The position numbers were made by a program, and so were the translations under genes. Below are positions 1 to 12,700 of a stretch of 23,524 bases of DNA, in pieces. The DNA lies in NCBI GenBank assembly GCA_019693395.1, contig JAAMXP010006189.1, forward strand, positions 1 through 23,524. Direction: 5' to 3'. Positions within the stretch are counted from its first letter, which is position 1. Each line of letters opens with the position of its first letter. This DNA is from Ettlia oleoabundans (taxonomy: Eukaryota > Chlorophyta > Chlorophyceae > Chlamydomonadales). The notes under the pieces were generated by a model. The model ran no database searches and had not been told where the DNA came from. It was given only the letters and a program-made list of their open reading frames with translations.

Positions 1-3000
1 CTCCTGCTGCTCCGAGAAGCGCATGTAGATCGCAACCACAGAGTGGTAGAGAGCCAGGCGCCGCTGCACCAGCTCGTTCTCAGTAAAGCAATAGACAGGG
101 TAATCAGGCCTGCGGGGTAGAGGAAACAGGGGGATGTAACAGAAAGACATGAGAAGGAAGCACATGTGTGCTCCAATGCCGATGACAGTGAGCGCTATGT
201 AAATGGAGCATGCTGCAAGGCAGTTGACTGTGAAACACACTGTCAGTTGCACAAGAAGCAAGTGGGAGAGAAGCAGATGGCTGGTGGGTGGCGAGGTCAC
301 GGTGAGAGAGCGGATATGACCGTGCACTGCAAACAGGCGGTATACCTGTAATGGCTCAGCAGTGCAGGCATGTTGCCCTTGCGTGAGAACACCACCAGCG
401 AGGTTTTGAGGGTGTTGGCCATCTGCAGTGCAGTGCAAACATGGCAGCACAACAAAAGTTGTTCAGCTGAAGAGGGAAACCAGCAAGGCGACCGGATAGA
501 GGAGGCCTTGAATGTGTAAATCATCCATTACCCAACCTAGTAACTACACATCCAAAGCACTTTTCTCAAAGACATTCCACCATGCGCACCCCCCACACCA
601 CCACTATCAAAGGCCAGTACCTGTCGTGCAACAACAAAGGCCAGCAACAGGCCACCCACGACCCACCGTGACAGCGTGGTAGGCAAACATTTCAGCCAGG
701 CCTTGGTCTGCCAGGCTGCTCATGCGACGCCCTGGCGGGATGATCCACTCAATAGGGGGCGCCTCCTCACTGCAAGCAGGTCGTACGAAACATATTTTCT
801 TGTTCAAATACTCGGACGCTGTTGACATTGCGTGCCAACAATATCAGGTGCTGATCATGTGCTGCTCACTCTGTCCACCTTAGTCGCAGCTATTCGCTGC
901 TTTTAGTGCAAGCCCAGGCTCACACACCCGTCAGCAGATGAGGAGGTGCCAGCCGTTCATATTCACAGTGCATCTCCTATGCCGAACTGCCACACACCTG
1001 CCGTACCGCCTTGTACCGTGGTACTTGAGCATGGACAGCTCGGTGCGGCGTGCCACAGTGGTCATGGTGTCCAAGCTCTTGAAGGGGAAGCGACCGTAGG
1101 CAGTCTCACCTGCGCCCCAGGACAGCTCTTGCATGTGGGCAGAAGGCTCGCAGAGCAGTACATGTATCCCCCCGCTGGCAGATCAGCTTACGCGACCGCC
1201 ACACCCACTAGTGCTCACGGCGTGGAGCAATAATTGCACACTGTCACAAGGCAAGAGACATACTTGCCAAGCTTCACAAAGACCATGCTTTACAGATGAT
1301 AGCAAGAGACCGTTTCAGCGGCAGACCTGAGAGCATGATGGCATCTGTGCCCTCCCTCACGGCTATGGCAATGTCAGACACCTCGGCCCTGCATGTGCAT
1401 GTAGGTGGACATGAGAGGAGCAGGAAGGCTGGCTGGCAAGTTGGGGCACCGGGCAAGGGTATGGGCGGCAGCATGCCCGCAGCGCCGAGAGTGAAGGCAG
1501 GAAGCATGGGATGGTCTTGCGAAACACATGCCCTGCTGCCTGCCGCTTCAATTGTGATCGCCAAGACAATCACCAGCCCATCGTCACTGAGATCTTAACA
1601 CTGCAGCCCCCATCTGGTCTTTTGCAACAACCCACCGTGTGGGCGTGGGGTTCTGGATCATGGACTCCAGCATGTTGGTGGCCACAATCACAGGCTTGCC
1701 CCGCTTGCGGCACCCCTGGATGATTTTGCTCTGCCAGTAGGGCACCTGCATGAAGCAGGAGGGGCGTGGCATACAAAGAAGCAGAGCCAGCAAACTTTGA
1801 GTTCCCTGTTGGGCTTGATCGATTTTTACCCCCGTAAAGGGCTCATGGTATCAGACAAAAGATGCCACAAAGCGGCTCAGGGTAGCCGGATGGTTCTACA
1901 ACCCCCCATTCGTCCCACTGCCATGCGAACCACTCGCCCAACAAGAGATCCAATCACTGCTGCGACTTTGCCACAGCAGCATTCCCCACCCAGCCGCACC
2001 TCCTCCACCGGCAGCTCTGCGCCCAGGTCACCACGCGCCACCATGGCCCCATCCACGGCATCCAGGATCTCATCAAGGTGTTCCACCTGGCAGTGACACA
2101 GGAGGAAAACAAAGCAAGAAAGGAGTAGGGTACGGTGCATGCATAGCGACATGTTGGTGCATGGGCCTACAGCAGCTCACCGAACCTATCCAGCACGCGG
2201 TAACGTGCAATGTGCAAACTCTTACCATCACTTCACCATGCTGTGCCCAAGAACCACACTTGACAACACGCGGGATGCGACGTGCTCAACAGCCCCCTAT
2301 AACGCCCGACAGATTTCAAGCATTGTCGACTCACAGAGTCAGCTGACTCTATCTTTGCCAGCACTCCAATGGAAGCGGTGCCGCTCAGGCCTGCGATGTC
2401 AGAGTGTTGACAGAAGGGCCCAACACCAAGGGCGTCAGTTGTGCCATGGGTGGCAGCAAAGCAGCCGTTGGCAATGCTAGATTGCTAGGCTGCGATCTAC
2501 AGTTGCTGCATTGATTCTAAATGTGGAGTGAACAAGCCATGTGATGCGACTCAAGCTGCAGCCTGACACTCGGAAAGCTGCCGCATTGAGGCTGAAGGTG
2601 CAAGGGCGAATGCAGAACAAACAGCATCAGCCCTGTGCAGCGCACCTTGCTGCGCCAGGTACTTCTTCAGTTCATAGATGACAGCGGCATCCCGCACAAA
2701 ACTAAGAGCATAGTAGTCAACTCCCACCTGCATGATATGCCATGATATGAGATTTGGAAGGCAAAGACTGCTGTAACACAAGCAATGGGGGAATGAGGCA
2801 GGCCGCATAGTAGGCCCATCATTGCCAGTGAAGGTCATGCCATATATTTAAATGTAGCCCGACATGATGGCTTGAATTGGAGATCAACTGTTGTGCATAA
2901 AAAGGAGAGCATCAACTCACGAGCGCACCAACAAACGCAGCAAAGTTGCAGCGGCAGCAGCCGAGCATGCACCTCGATGCCAAACTTGAGGTCCGCCCAG

Positions 3001-5325
3001 TCCCGGTCTGTGATGGCGGGCAGGTTGGCGCTCTTGCCGCGGATGTTGAGGTGCCGCCTGCAAGAGCAGCGTGGATGCAGGGGCAGAAGAAGTTTTTCGA
3101 AGATGTTTGAGTAACAGTGACACCTAAGTTTCCAAAAAAGCATGATATTTGGAAACAGGAGCCGTTCACATCACGAAGGAATCTATGCAACAAGTCGGCG
3201 TGGGTTATACGGCGCAGCAACCTGCCTGCTTCCCATGCTGCCGCCGTCCACCACTGTGCACTCCACATCTGCGGGAAGGGCAGGCAGTAGGGGCGAGTCA
3301 CGTGCAGCTGGCGCTGATTGGGCAGCCGATACTGCCACCTTCCCTATGGCTGAATAAGCAACTCTATTACTCCTTGTAATAAACGATGCCCTACAGTTTG
3401 TGGCAACGATAAGCTTTGCCTTCCACTGGCGCACTGATTATGACTTCACAGACCACATGCCCTACAAGATGCAAGCGCATCCCTTGCACCTGCCTGTGTC
3501 TGTGATCCTGTCCACCTCCATGCTGAGCAGGCCGCCATCCACCAGTAGCATGTCGCCCACGCTGGCATCCTCAACAAACTGATCGTAGTTCACTGCAGTG
3601 CAATGAGGGACAAGGCGAGGATATTGCAGTCAGCTGGATTGCACGGGGGATTGAACCGTAGTGCACGGAGACAGGGAGGGCGGAGCGATGCTTTCAAGGC
3701 GACTGAAGGCAGCTTGAGAAGCTCGATGGCAGCAACCACCCAAAAAGCTGCCTCTGCACATGAGCCGCTGATGCGGCATACGATTTGTTGGCCTGACGCC
3801 ACCCTGAAGAAAACCTGGATTTTCTGTTCAGCAGCTCTGCCTGAACTTAGTTCTCTGTTGGCTTGCACACACACCTCCAATGCGGTTGTCCGTCCCATCA
3901 GCGCCCTCGATTATAGTGAACGTCACCTTGTCACCAGGCGAAAGCTGCAGTGGTGCTGTCAGGTCACCGCTGCGCACCTCTGCAGGATGGTTGCACGTTC
4001 GCAGGCAGGGAAGGGCAAGACATGCGGGCAGTTAGGGTGTGATCGTTATCAGGTTTTGTTGGGGAGAGAAAAAGCTAAGCCGCTAAATGTGCAGAATGGG
4101 AGGGAAAGTACACCTGCTTAATTCATCAAAGTAAGAACTAGATTTAAAGCTACATCACTACAGTCAGAGCTACACTGCACTTGTGGGACCTTCCTAGCTG
4201 CCAGCTGCTGTGTCGTAAACCTGTCCACCCCACCTGGTCCCTTGGTGTCCAGCATGATTGCCAGGTTGCCGCGCCCAAGGGAGTTGTACTCCCTGGCCAG
4301 GTCCACAACAGCCTGCAGGCAGTTTGGGAGCGTGATGATCGCGTGTGCTGTATCCACAGATGTCCTCAACTCGCCTAGCAGGCAGTTTGATGGCTGCTGC
4401 TTGCCGGTGCCGCTGGCAGGGAATGAGGCAAGGCAGAGCAGCTGGGGAGCTGGCAAACAAACATGTTGCGGGACACAAGTACCGTTTGGGATTTGCTCTG
4501 CACACCTTGTGAGATGCGTGGTCCCCATGACTCATGTTGAGACGCACCACAGACATTCCAGAATCTGCCAGCCTGCAGAAGGGAGGAAGTGTGAGGCAGG
4601 GATGAAGCGGTGCAGAATGAGGGCACAGAGTGGTCGGGATGTGGATGCTTGCTGGGACAGCAAACGCATGTGGCCGAGGGTGAAGCAAAAGAAGAAAAAA
4701 AGCGCAGGCGGATGGCCCACCTGAAAAAAGACTCTCGATCACATGAAGTTGGACCGATAGTGCAAACCACCTTGGTCTTCCTGCATAAGCAGAGCATCAC
4801 TGTAACCAGCTGGCAGTACTCATCTGTGAAGGCGATACTGCTGTACCCACGCACTCAAAATTTCAGCTCTCCTCATGCTGCGCACAAACAGCGGCCCACC
4901 TGGCTGGCGGGTTGTCCCTATAGTCCTCAAAAGCGGCGACATCTATCTCAAGTTCTGCTTGCGGCTCAAAGGGCTTATCGCTCAGTGTGACACCGCCAGC
5001 CAGCGCCTGCGCCTGCGCTTCGACACCACGTCTGGGCGACTGCGGCTGCTTCTGTCTTGTTGACCTGCACCATTACGAGCTGAGTGATGAGTAAAGCGAG
5101 GGTGCTGCGACTTCCCTGCTTCAGGCACGCTGGTTGCTGATGCTGGCATAGGCGTCGGTTTGCTGGGTGGCGCCGCCAGCTTGCTAGTGTTTACCTCTCC
5201 AGACCGCCCTGACTGGCTGCCGCAGCCCAACCGACATGGCCTTGAGAGGCATAACGAGGTGCCTGTCGCCGTTCCAGGCGACATGTGAGCGAAGTGCGGG
5301 GCAGCGCAGCTTGGAGCGCCAACAT
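1..5325 (-). CDS. Plastid-type pyruvate kinase, 18 exons, 3' end cut by window edge
   Basis: Converts phosphoenolpyruvate and ADP to pyruvate and ATP, the last step of glycolysis, probably in the plastid. Exons on the minus strand: 5325-5195, 5064-4900, 4780-4721, 4572-4506, 4312-4234, 3979-3875, 3592-3494, 3268-3226, 3057-2973, 2727-2646, 2390-2335, 2086-2000, 1745-1636, 1388-1327, 1109-998, 769-667, 422-346, 109-1. This gives 544 visible residues in one frame. Residues 1 to about 95 form an Arg/Ser/Ala-rich leader, followed by [23 protein letters not shown] (plastid-isoform style), LDTKGPEVR (162-170; the Glu is that of K+-dependent enzymes), [13 protein letters not shown], the catalytic Lys in VLAKIES (K318), [10 protein letters not shown] (metal-binding Asp344) and NMLESM...PTRAEVSD. 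The C-terminal domain begins ([15 protein letters not shown]) but its last few dozen residues lie beyond position 1. Introns 3493-3269 and 3225-3058 need GC donors to keep frame. The start is the ATG of a first exon that joins in phase; the exact N-terminus is the least certain part. Confidence 0.95.
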
Positions 5326-5656
5326 GTCGCAGGCCCCGTGCAACTTGGAACCTCTGGTTTCGGATGTGGGACAAACACGTCAGGGCTTGCTTGATCGCTG
5401 TTTCAGTCACTCCACATAGAGTGCTAAGGACGCAGCAGGATCGCCAGGTCACGCACCAGGTCATGAGAAGCACGGATCCGTTCAACCCAAACTGGTTGAT
5501 TTCTGTGAATCATACCAATTAGCCGCATCCCTGTGACAGCACGGTAAACCAGACTAGGGCTCCTTGTCGAGTCTGAGTTGCGCACCCATTGGCATCACAC
5601 TGATAATAATCCAACCCTAAGTGTTAGGTGGTACAGCGATCGCGCCCTTGCGAGGA
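5326..5656. promoter_or_regulatory. Divergent promoter between pyruvate kinase and cysteine synthase
   Basis: Only 331 bp separate the two start codons, which point away from each other. Both 5' UTRs and both core promoters must fit here unless there are unseen upstream exons. A CCAAT box lies at 5515-5519 and an inverted one (ATTGG) at 5588-5592; no clear TATA box stands out. Shared control is an inference from spacing alone. Confidence 0.6.
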
Positions 5657-8600
5657 ATGCAGTCTTCCGGGCCAGCCCCTTGTACCACCTCTGGGCGGCC
5701 CCAGCCGCCCTACAGGACTCCCGGCCTTAGATCCAGCTGTGTGCGGCATCCGGCCCTCCGGCAACAGCAAGCAGCGTGCAATGGCGTGCGACGCTACTGT
5801 CCCGCCGCCGCTGGCGATGCTGTGGCGGCAGCACCCAGCCAGGGAATAAAGCAAGACGCTACACAGATCATTGGCAACACACCATTGGTGAGTCTGCAGC
5901 TTCTGGGTTTGCACGCACAGCCATTTAGTGTCCTCCACTTCGCCAGTATGCACCAGCAAAAGGCCAGGGTAGCTGGGTTGTGTTGACCTCGCCAGCGCCT
6001 TTCAGCTGCATACAAATCTAGCTTGGCTGCTAATTGAGAAGGCGGATGCTGGGGCTTGGCATGAACTGCTGCGTTACTGCGACCATCAGCCCCACGATAC
6101 CGTACCGCAACCGCCGCCACATGCACTCTGTAAGCCTTTGACCGTAACGCTTGCTGGTGTGCACGTTGCCGCTGCCACTGTATTACAACCCGGTTAAACC
6201 TGGTTAACTAGTGCAGGTGCGGCTGAACAAAGTAAATGAGATGTGCTACGCCGACATTGTGTGCAAGCTAGAACTGATGGAGCCTTGCAGCTCAGGTGGG
6301 TGCTGTGGTTGCTATGTGTGGAACTGGCGCGTGGGAGTGATGTGTTGTGGGTGGCCTATGGGCGGTTGTGATGCATGGGAATGGTGTGATGTCTTGGAGC
6401 CGTGCTGCCTTAGTGATATATGGGTGGGCGTTGGTAAGGCTGAGTGGTGCTTTGGTGAGGCCGCAGTGGTCGCGGTGCGTAGGCGGTGGCGCATGCTGAA
6501 GGTGCAAATGTGTTAACGTGCGGGGAAGCAGAGGCCAGCTGGGGACATCGGCTGTTGTTGCCTCCCCATCGTGTCAGAGCTGCTGCTGCATGTGGCACGT
6601 GTATGCCCTCACCATCACCCGTTGTTGTGACTACCTGCCGTCAGTTTGTGCGATGGATTTACGTGACCCCTGTCTGCTCATGGCGCATGTGATCCACTTC
6701 AAGATGATTTGTTGTGCTGGTATCCTGCCTTGTCTACAGTCAAAGACCGCATTGCTCTCAACATGGTTAAGCGCGCGGAGGATGCGGGGCTCATATCGCC
6801 AGACAGGACCATACTGGTGGAGCCCACCTCTGGAAACACAGGTGGACGGCGCCGAGGCAGAGCTGTTTTCTTGCATTCCTGTTATGGCAGTGTGGCGCTC
6901 TACCTGCAGGGGAAACCAAGCTTGTTTTTACACGCCTGCCCCTTCTCCACCCTTACCCTGAACGGCCCCTCCACCCCGCTTCACCCCATCCCACCCTTGC
7001 AGGCGTGGGCCTGGCTTACATTGCTGCTGCCAAGGGGTACAAGCTTGTGCTCACCATGCCAGAGACAATGAGCACGGAGCGGCGGGTGCTGCTGCGGGCC
7101 TTTGGGGCACAGCTGGTGCTGACCAGCGGGCGCTTGGTGAGCTATGTTGAGGGCTGCAGGTTGTGGGGGCCTTGCCGGTGGGATGAGCTGGAAGCAGGCG
7201 ATAGTGGTGGCGGCTGACCGGCCCTTCACATCAACTGCCGCTTTACTGACTCCTTGGCGCAAGCTTTCTTGGCCGATACTTCCTTGCATGTCCTGCAAAC
7301 GTCGCGTAGTGCCTTTGCTATGCCTGTCTGCCTCAATTAATCAATGCCCCAATTATACCTGTTTCATTCAGGGTATGACTGGCGCGATCAAGAAGGCCGA
7401 GGAGATTGTCAAGTCCACCCCCGGCGCTTACATGCTGCAGCAGTTTGACAACCCAGGTGCTGACCGCAGCTAGCGCCAGCCAGACATTCGCACCCTCGCT
7501 GCTGACAGCCTTATAAGCAGAAGCACCAGTAGCACCAGTAGCTGAAGTTGACGGTAATTTACTTTCCCACCCACAAGAGTCAGACAGCCATGCCTTGAGC
7601 TAGATGCACTGACAAAACTTCACTGACCACGCACTTATCTATTGAAAGCGACGTGCACTCATCCCCTGTCCTGCCCTGCCTGCAGCCAACCCAGAGGTGC
7701 ACTACAAGACCACAGGCCCCGAGATCTGGCGGGACACAGACGGCCAGGTCGACTTCCTTGTGGCTGGTGTGGGTACCGGCGGTACCATCACAGGAGCTGG
7801 GCAGTACCTCAAGGAGCAGAAGCCCAGCGTGCAGCTCGTGGCAGTGGAGCCTGCTGAGAGCGCTGTGCTGTCGGGAGGCAAGCCGGGATACCACCAGGTG
7901 CGCAATAGCTGCAGGTGTCGCCCAGGGCTCTGAGGAGCCGCCACTTCCCTGCCCTCCTACAGTACCAAGCATATACGGAACATCTGTCCCCTTCTCATCC
8001 TGGAAGGTTCCCTTAAATTCCCTTGCTTACCACTAGCATCTGTGGGCAATGAGTTCTTTCGCCTGCCCTTTGAGCTTCAAAGCTTGTTGCCCATGCCTGC
8101 CACCTGCCTGCCACCTGCCTGCCACCTGTGTATTGCCTGCCCCCAACCCCCTTCCTGCCCTGCCCCGTGCCTGCAGATCCAAGGTATCGGCGCGGGCTTC
8201 GTCCCCAAAGTGCTGAACGTCTCGCTCCTAGACGAGGTGCTGCGGGTGACCAGCCAAGACGCGGTGACAATGGCGCGGCGACTGGCCACGGTGCGTGGGC
8301 GGCTGTACGGGGGCTGCAAGTCCACTAGGGACTGAGTGGGCAAGGGCAGGTTGGAGCATTACTTCAGGGTCCGCTCCTATCTTGCACATCAGAGTTCCAG
8401 TTGGCTCTTCAAAACACCTGCACCATCAACCACGGAACAGCACACGCACACGTACTTAACGCGACCATTCCACCCCACCCTACCCCCTGTCAACCGCCGT
8501 ACACACATCGCTGCAGGAGGAGGGCCTATTGTGCGGCATCAGCAGCGGCGCAGCGGTGTGGGCAGCCATCAAGTGAGACCTACCCAGTGGTTACGCATGT

Positions 8601-9095
8601 CCTTCTCAACAGGATTCCTGGTGCCTGATGCGCTGCTTTGACCTGTGCGCCAAAACCCCTCACATCTCGAGCCAACTGTGTGGCCTCGGCAGCTCTTTAC
8701 CTACTGACGCGCATGTGCTGCAGCTCCCCATCTGTGACCCTCCTTTCTTCGCCTTGCAGGGTTGCGCAGCGGCCTGAGAACAAGGGCAAGATGATCGTGG
8801 TAGTGCTGCCATCATTCGGCGAGCGCTACCTTTCCACCGTGCTGTTCAACCACATCTGGAGCAAGTGAGGTTCTTTTCACCCTGCACTGCGCTCCCTCTC
8901 CCATCAGCATATTGCTGCCGTCCTCTATGGATCGCCGGCCACGACAATATCTTGCGAACCTAGCGCTGACCTAATGCTGACGTGGACTGACGTGGTACAC
9001 CTCACAGGGATGCTGACGTGGAGGATGCTATGCCCAGCAGCTGGAAGGACAGGAGCGGCGAGGACAAGGCAGAGACATCAGAGGCCAAGCTGTAA
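5657..9095 (+). CDS. OASTL: O-acetylserine (thiol) lyase / cysteine synthase, plastid-type leader
   Basis: PLP enzyme that makes cysteine from O-acetylserine and sulfide, the last step of sulfate assimilation. Exons: 5657-5887, 6217-6295, 6740-6841, 7003-7136, 7372-7456, 7686-7897, 8177-8290, 8517-8572, 8760-8864, 9008-9095. They total 1,206 bases (401 residues) with every phase consistent. Residues 1 to about 65 are rich in Arg, Ser, Pro and Ala, like a plastid transit peptide. Conserved motifs follow in order: IGNTPLVRLN, MEPCSSVKDR (PLP Lys105), EPTSGNTG (133-138, substrate loop), [25 protein letters not shown] (phosphate cup), [30 protein letters not shown] and [18 protein letters not shown] [14 protein letters not shown]. 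All catalytic motifs are intact. The short acidic C-terminal tail comes from the last exon. The ATG at 5657 is the first in frame; upstream in-frame codons lack ATG. Intron 6 holds a small tandem repeat. Confidence 0.97.
8095..8127 (+). repeat. 11-bp tandem repeat in a cysteine synthase intron
   Basis: Three adjacent copies of GCCTGCCACCT fill this stretch inside the intron between exons 7686-7897 and 8177-8290. It lies in the pyrimidine-rich part upstream of the 3' splice site. It is probably a simple slippage repeat with no function of its own. Confidence 0.8.
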
Positions 9096-9743
9096 TGTGC
9101 AGCCCTCCACCCCCGCTGCTGCTTTCAGTGTTCCTTTACTTTCCCGAGCCCTCCACCACCCCGATAGATGATGAATTCCTCTTGCCTGCTAAGGATGCTA
9201 CTTCCTGACTTTGGACGAATAAGAATCATGCTAATTGGTAGTTGCGAGTGCGCATGTTATAGGCTGGAATCTCACGTTGCCGCTGAACACCCCCTTCACT
9301 GCACAAATTTCCTGTCATTGCACTGCTTGGCGGACGATGTTTTTGACAAGTTGACAGGCACCCAGTCAGGATATGCAGACAGGGAGCAATTAGTAGGGTT
9401 GGTCAATGCTGAGAGGACAGCAAACAACAGTGGCTTAGCAAGGGAGAGCAGAAGAAAGTGGGTACCAACAGGTTGGTCTATAAATTGGCTTGTCCGTCCG
9501 TCCGGTTAGAAGGCTGGGGGGGAGTGGGGTTTCTGGGGGCAACAGCCTGCCTACAGCTTGCAAGATGGTCCTATATGGGCGCTGGCACGTTAAACCCAGG
9601 CCCGTGCGTGCATTGCTTGTTGAACTGTGGTGGGACGGTATGCACGAAAAGCGCGAGGCCTACTGCAGCGGGGCTGGGCTGTCGCAGCAGGCAAGCCGTG
9701 CTCCTCCGCTTTGCTGGCAGCGGGTCAAGACCCATGAAGCGTT
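9096..9743. other. Convergent 3' flanks, no gene seen
   Basis: This stretch lies between the stop of cysteine synthase (plus strand) and the stop of the J-domain gene (minus strand). It should hold both 3' UTRs. A TGTAA motif overlaps the cysteine synthase stop codon (9091-9095). The open frames here (for example 9168-9509 and 9458-9772 on the plus strand) show no recognisable domain, and the second runs into the end of the J-domain gene. I see no independent gene. Confidence 0.5.
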
Positions 9744-12700
9744 TTAGAGGTCTGAAGGTTTCTTCTGGTTGATCGCCTTCAAAATCTCCTCCGCCTGGAT
9801 CTTCTCGTCATCAGTTTTCCATACCTGCACGTATGAAAGAATCAGGTAGGGATGTGTGAGTATATTTTATTCTTCTTGTCTCCGTTCCAGTCAATGCTGA
9901 CAACAGTAATGTAGGAGAAAAACTAAAGGCATATCCAACATTCCACCACCCCCCACACCTTGCCTATTCTCCAAAACCTTGTCCCCCCACTCGCCGAGGC
10001 TTAGCCTAGCCCTGCCCCACCCCACACACTCCAATGTAGCCTAGCCTTTGCTCCACCCCGCACACCTTATCTCTGCTGTTTGAGTCTGGATGGTACATTC
10101 GTACTGCCAGGCGGTACGCCTCCTTCAGCTTACCCACATCGCACGGCACTTTGAAGACACGCAGCACCTGCGCCGGGGGGGTAAAGTGGACGAAGAGGGA
10201 TGTCAGCGTTATATACTTGTGGTCCCGTTAGATTTGGATCTGAAATGAACCAACTTTTGCTGGTTATAGCCGCCCAGCAGAGGAGTGGGAGGCAGTAGTA
10301 AGGGGCGGGTTGCAAGGGATGCTGTTGTGTCAGCAAGCCAGCACGGGGTGGCGGCACTTGCCTGTGCAAAGGAGGTGATGCCCGCCACCTGCGCCTGGCA
10401 CGCCTGGCGGTGGAAGGTACGGCGGTCCGCCGCAGCGTCGCCAGGTGCAGCCGCCGCCCCTGCTGCTCCTCCCGCCGCTGCTGCTGCCTTGCCGGCCGGG
10501 GCGCTGCCGTCGCCACCTCGCGCAGCCGCTGCGGCAAAGGCCGGAGACGGACCAGCTGCCGCTGCCGCCGCTGCCGCAGCTGCAACTCGCTCTGCATGCA
10601 GGCGCTCCAGCGGGGTGCGACGGGGCGGCAGCGGCTGTGCCGCCGCCTGTTGCTCCCTAACCGACCGCTTGATCTCTGCATCAGAGGGCTTGTTTCTTTG
10701 CCGCCACGCCTTGGCTATAGCTTCCCAGGCCTGCTGCTCCCGCTTATCTGGTGGGTTGGGCTTTGCCCCCTTGCTGGGCTTGCCAGAAGCATTAGCCTGC
10801 AGCCCCCGCCGCTTCTGGCCAGTCAGCCGCTTGCCGCTAACCGCAGCCCCAGCTTTCTGCCCTGTTGGCGCGGAATTAAACTGCTGCCTGAACTGCTGCG
10901 CTGCCGCAGGGTCGCTAAATTGGTAGGGTCCCCCCCAGCCGCCGCAGGCACCGTTGCCATCCTCGCTGCCACTTCCACCACTCCCACTCCCGCTGCCAGA
11001 GCCGCCTTGCTGGCCACCACGAGAAGCCTGCTGTGGTCCCTGCTGCGCCGCCGCTGCTGCCTGACCGTCCGCACCTGTCACCGCACCCTGACGATGCTGC
11101 TGCGACTGATCCTGGTGCTGCGGCAGCTGGGGGCCAGAGTCCACCCCCCGCTGCTCTAGGTACTGCCTGGCAGCTGCTTCAGAGGCAAAGGTCTTGTACT
11201 CGCCACCCCGGAAACCCAGCACTTGCCCTGCACCAACGGTGGGAGCGGCAGCACACACGACAGTGAAGTGGTGCGCCAGCAGCAAGGGCCTGCTGGCTGG
11301 CGGGCTGGCGGGATGGCTGGCGGGATGGCCATGGAAGGGGCGGCACCAGGGGCAGGAGTAGCGGCCTCAGCAGGAAGCACCAGCCAGGCGCTATAAATTC
11401 AAGGAGTCTACTGGATAAGTATATTTTGATTGGCAGGCGATTGAGACTGCCTGGCAACCAACAACATTCAAGCTGCTGCCACACTGTGCTGCCCTGTTGC
11501 CTGACTGCCTGCATCCACACTGCTTGCTCCTGACCCCTTACCCGCACAATCGGCCCAGGTGGTGTAGAGGCCCGGGCGCCGCCCTTTAGACACAGCATAC
11601 CACTTGGGAACAGGTGGCGCGCCCGCCGTGGTGTTGCTGAACAGCCCATGCCCCCACTGCTGCTGCCGCTGCTGTGGTGGTGGTGGCTGTTGCTGCTCCT
11701 GCCGCTGCTGCGGTGATGCTTGCTGCTGCTGCTGCTCCCGCTGCTGTGGCGGTGGTGGCTGTGGCTGCGGCTGCTGATGCAGCCACCCCTCCTTCTGCTC
11801 GTCCTGCTCTTCCTCCTCCTTTTGGTGTAGTGAGTCATCAGGTGTCACTGCAGCTGCACCAAGGGCCTCAGGCCGCCTGGAGCGCTCATGCTGCTGGCTA
11901 GCTGCCGCCTGCTGCTGCTGTGGGCGTTGCTGCCGCGGGCTGTCGCGCGCTCGGGCTACTCCAGCAGCGCCTGCTGCCTTCGAATGTGCGCCAACCTTCC
12001 CATCTAAATCAACGCAAACTCTCTCCCTGCCGCTGCCACCGCTGTCAATGCCGCTACTCCCACATGTGTGCGGGATGCCGCCGTTGCTGCCTTTTTCCTC
12101 CTCCTCATCACCACTGCTGGGCCCCTCACTGTCAGACAGCAGCTCTATCACTTCATCACCACCTGCTTCACATGACTGCTGCTGCTGCTGCCGAGGCGAG
12201 GAGCCAACAGCCCGTCCACCCTCCTGGCCAAGCTGCCGACCCTCTTTCTTCACACGAACTGCCGCGTCCCGCCCCTGCTGCTGCTGTGGGGGCAACTGTG
12301 ACTGCAGGCACGATGCCTGACGTGGGCCACCCTGCTGCTCAACCCCGTCTGGATGCTGTTGCCCCTGGTGCTGCTGCGGTTGTTGTGGGCCCGCCTGCCC
12401 TTCAGGTTCTTGCTGCTGCTCATGTAATGATTCACCATCAGGTGGCTGCTGCTGCTGCGGCCGCAACGGCTGCGGCTGGGGCACTGGCTGCTGCTTTTGG
12501 TGCTGCACACCCTCCTGCTGCGAAGGCGAAGCTTGCCCGTGTGCGGGCGCTTGCTGCTGCTGCTGCTGCGTCAATTTGGTTTGCTGCTGCATGGATTGGT
12601 GCTGCGACTGCTGCTGCGGCTGTGGGTTTTCCTGCTGCCGTGGTTGCTGGTGCTCAGGGGTCTGTGCCTGCTGTTCTTGCTGCTGTTGCGATGGGTCACG

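Noticed and set aside
7520..7545. Short AGCACCAGT repeat in a cysteine synthase intron
   Set aside because: Only about two copies; too short to mean more than slippage.
10285..11159. Long plus-strand open frames of 213 and 249 codons
   Set aside because: They lie opposite the J-domain gene and owe their openness to its GC-rich, repeat-like codons; the minus strand has domains and consistent splicing.
11227..11620. Endogenous caulimovirus-like insertion because of the viroplasmin-type domain
   Set aside because: The domain is also a standard cellular module of eukaryotic RNase H1. It is split by a spliceosomal intron, and no viral coat, polymerase or movement genes are nearby.
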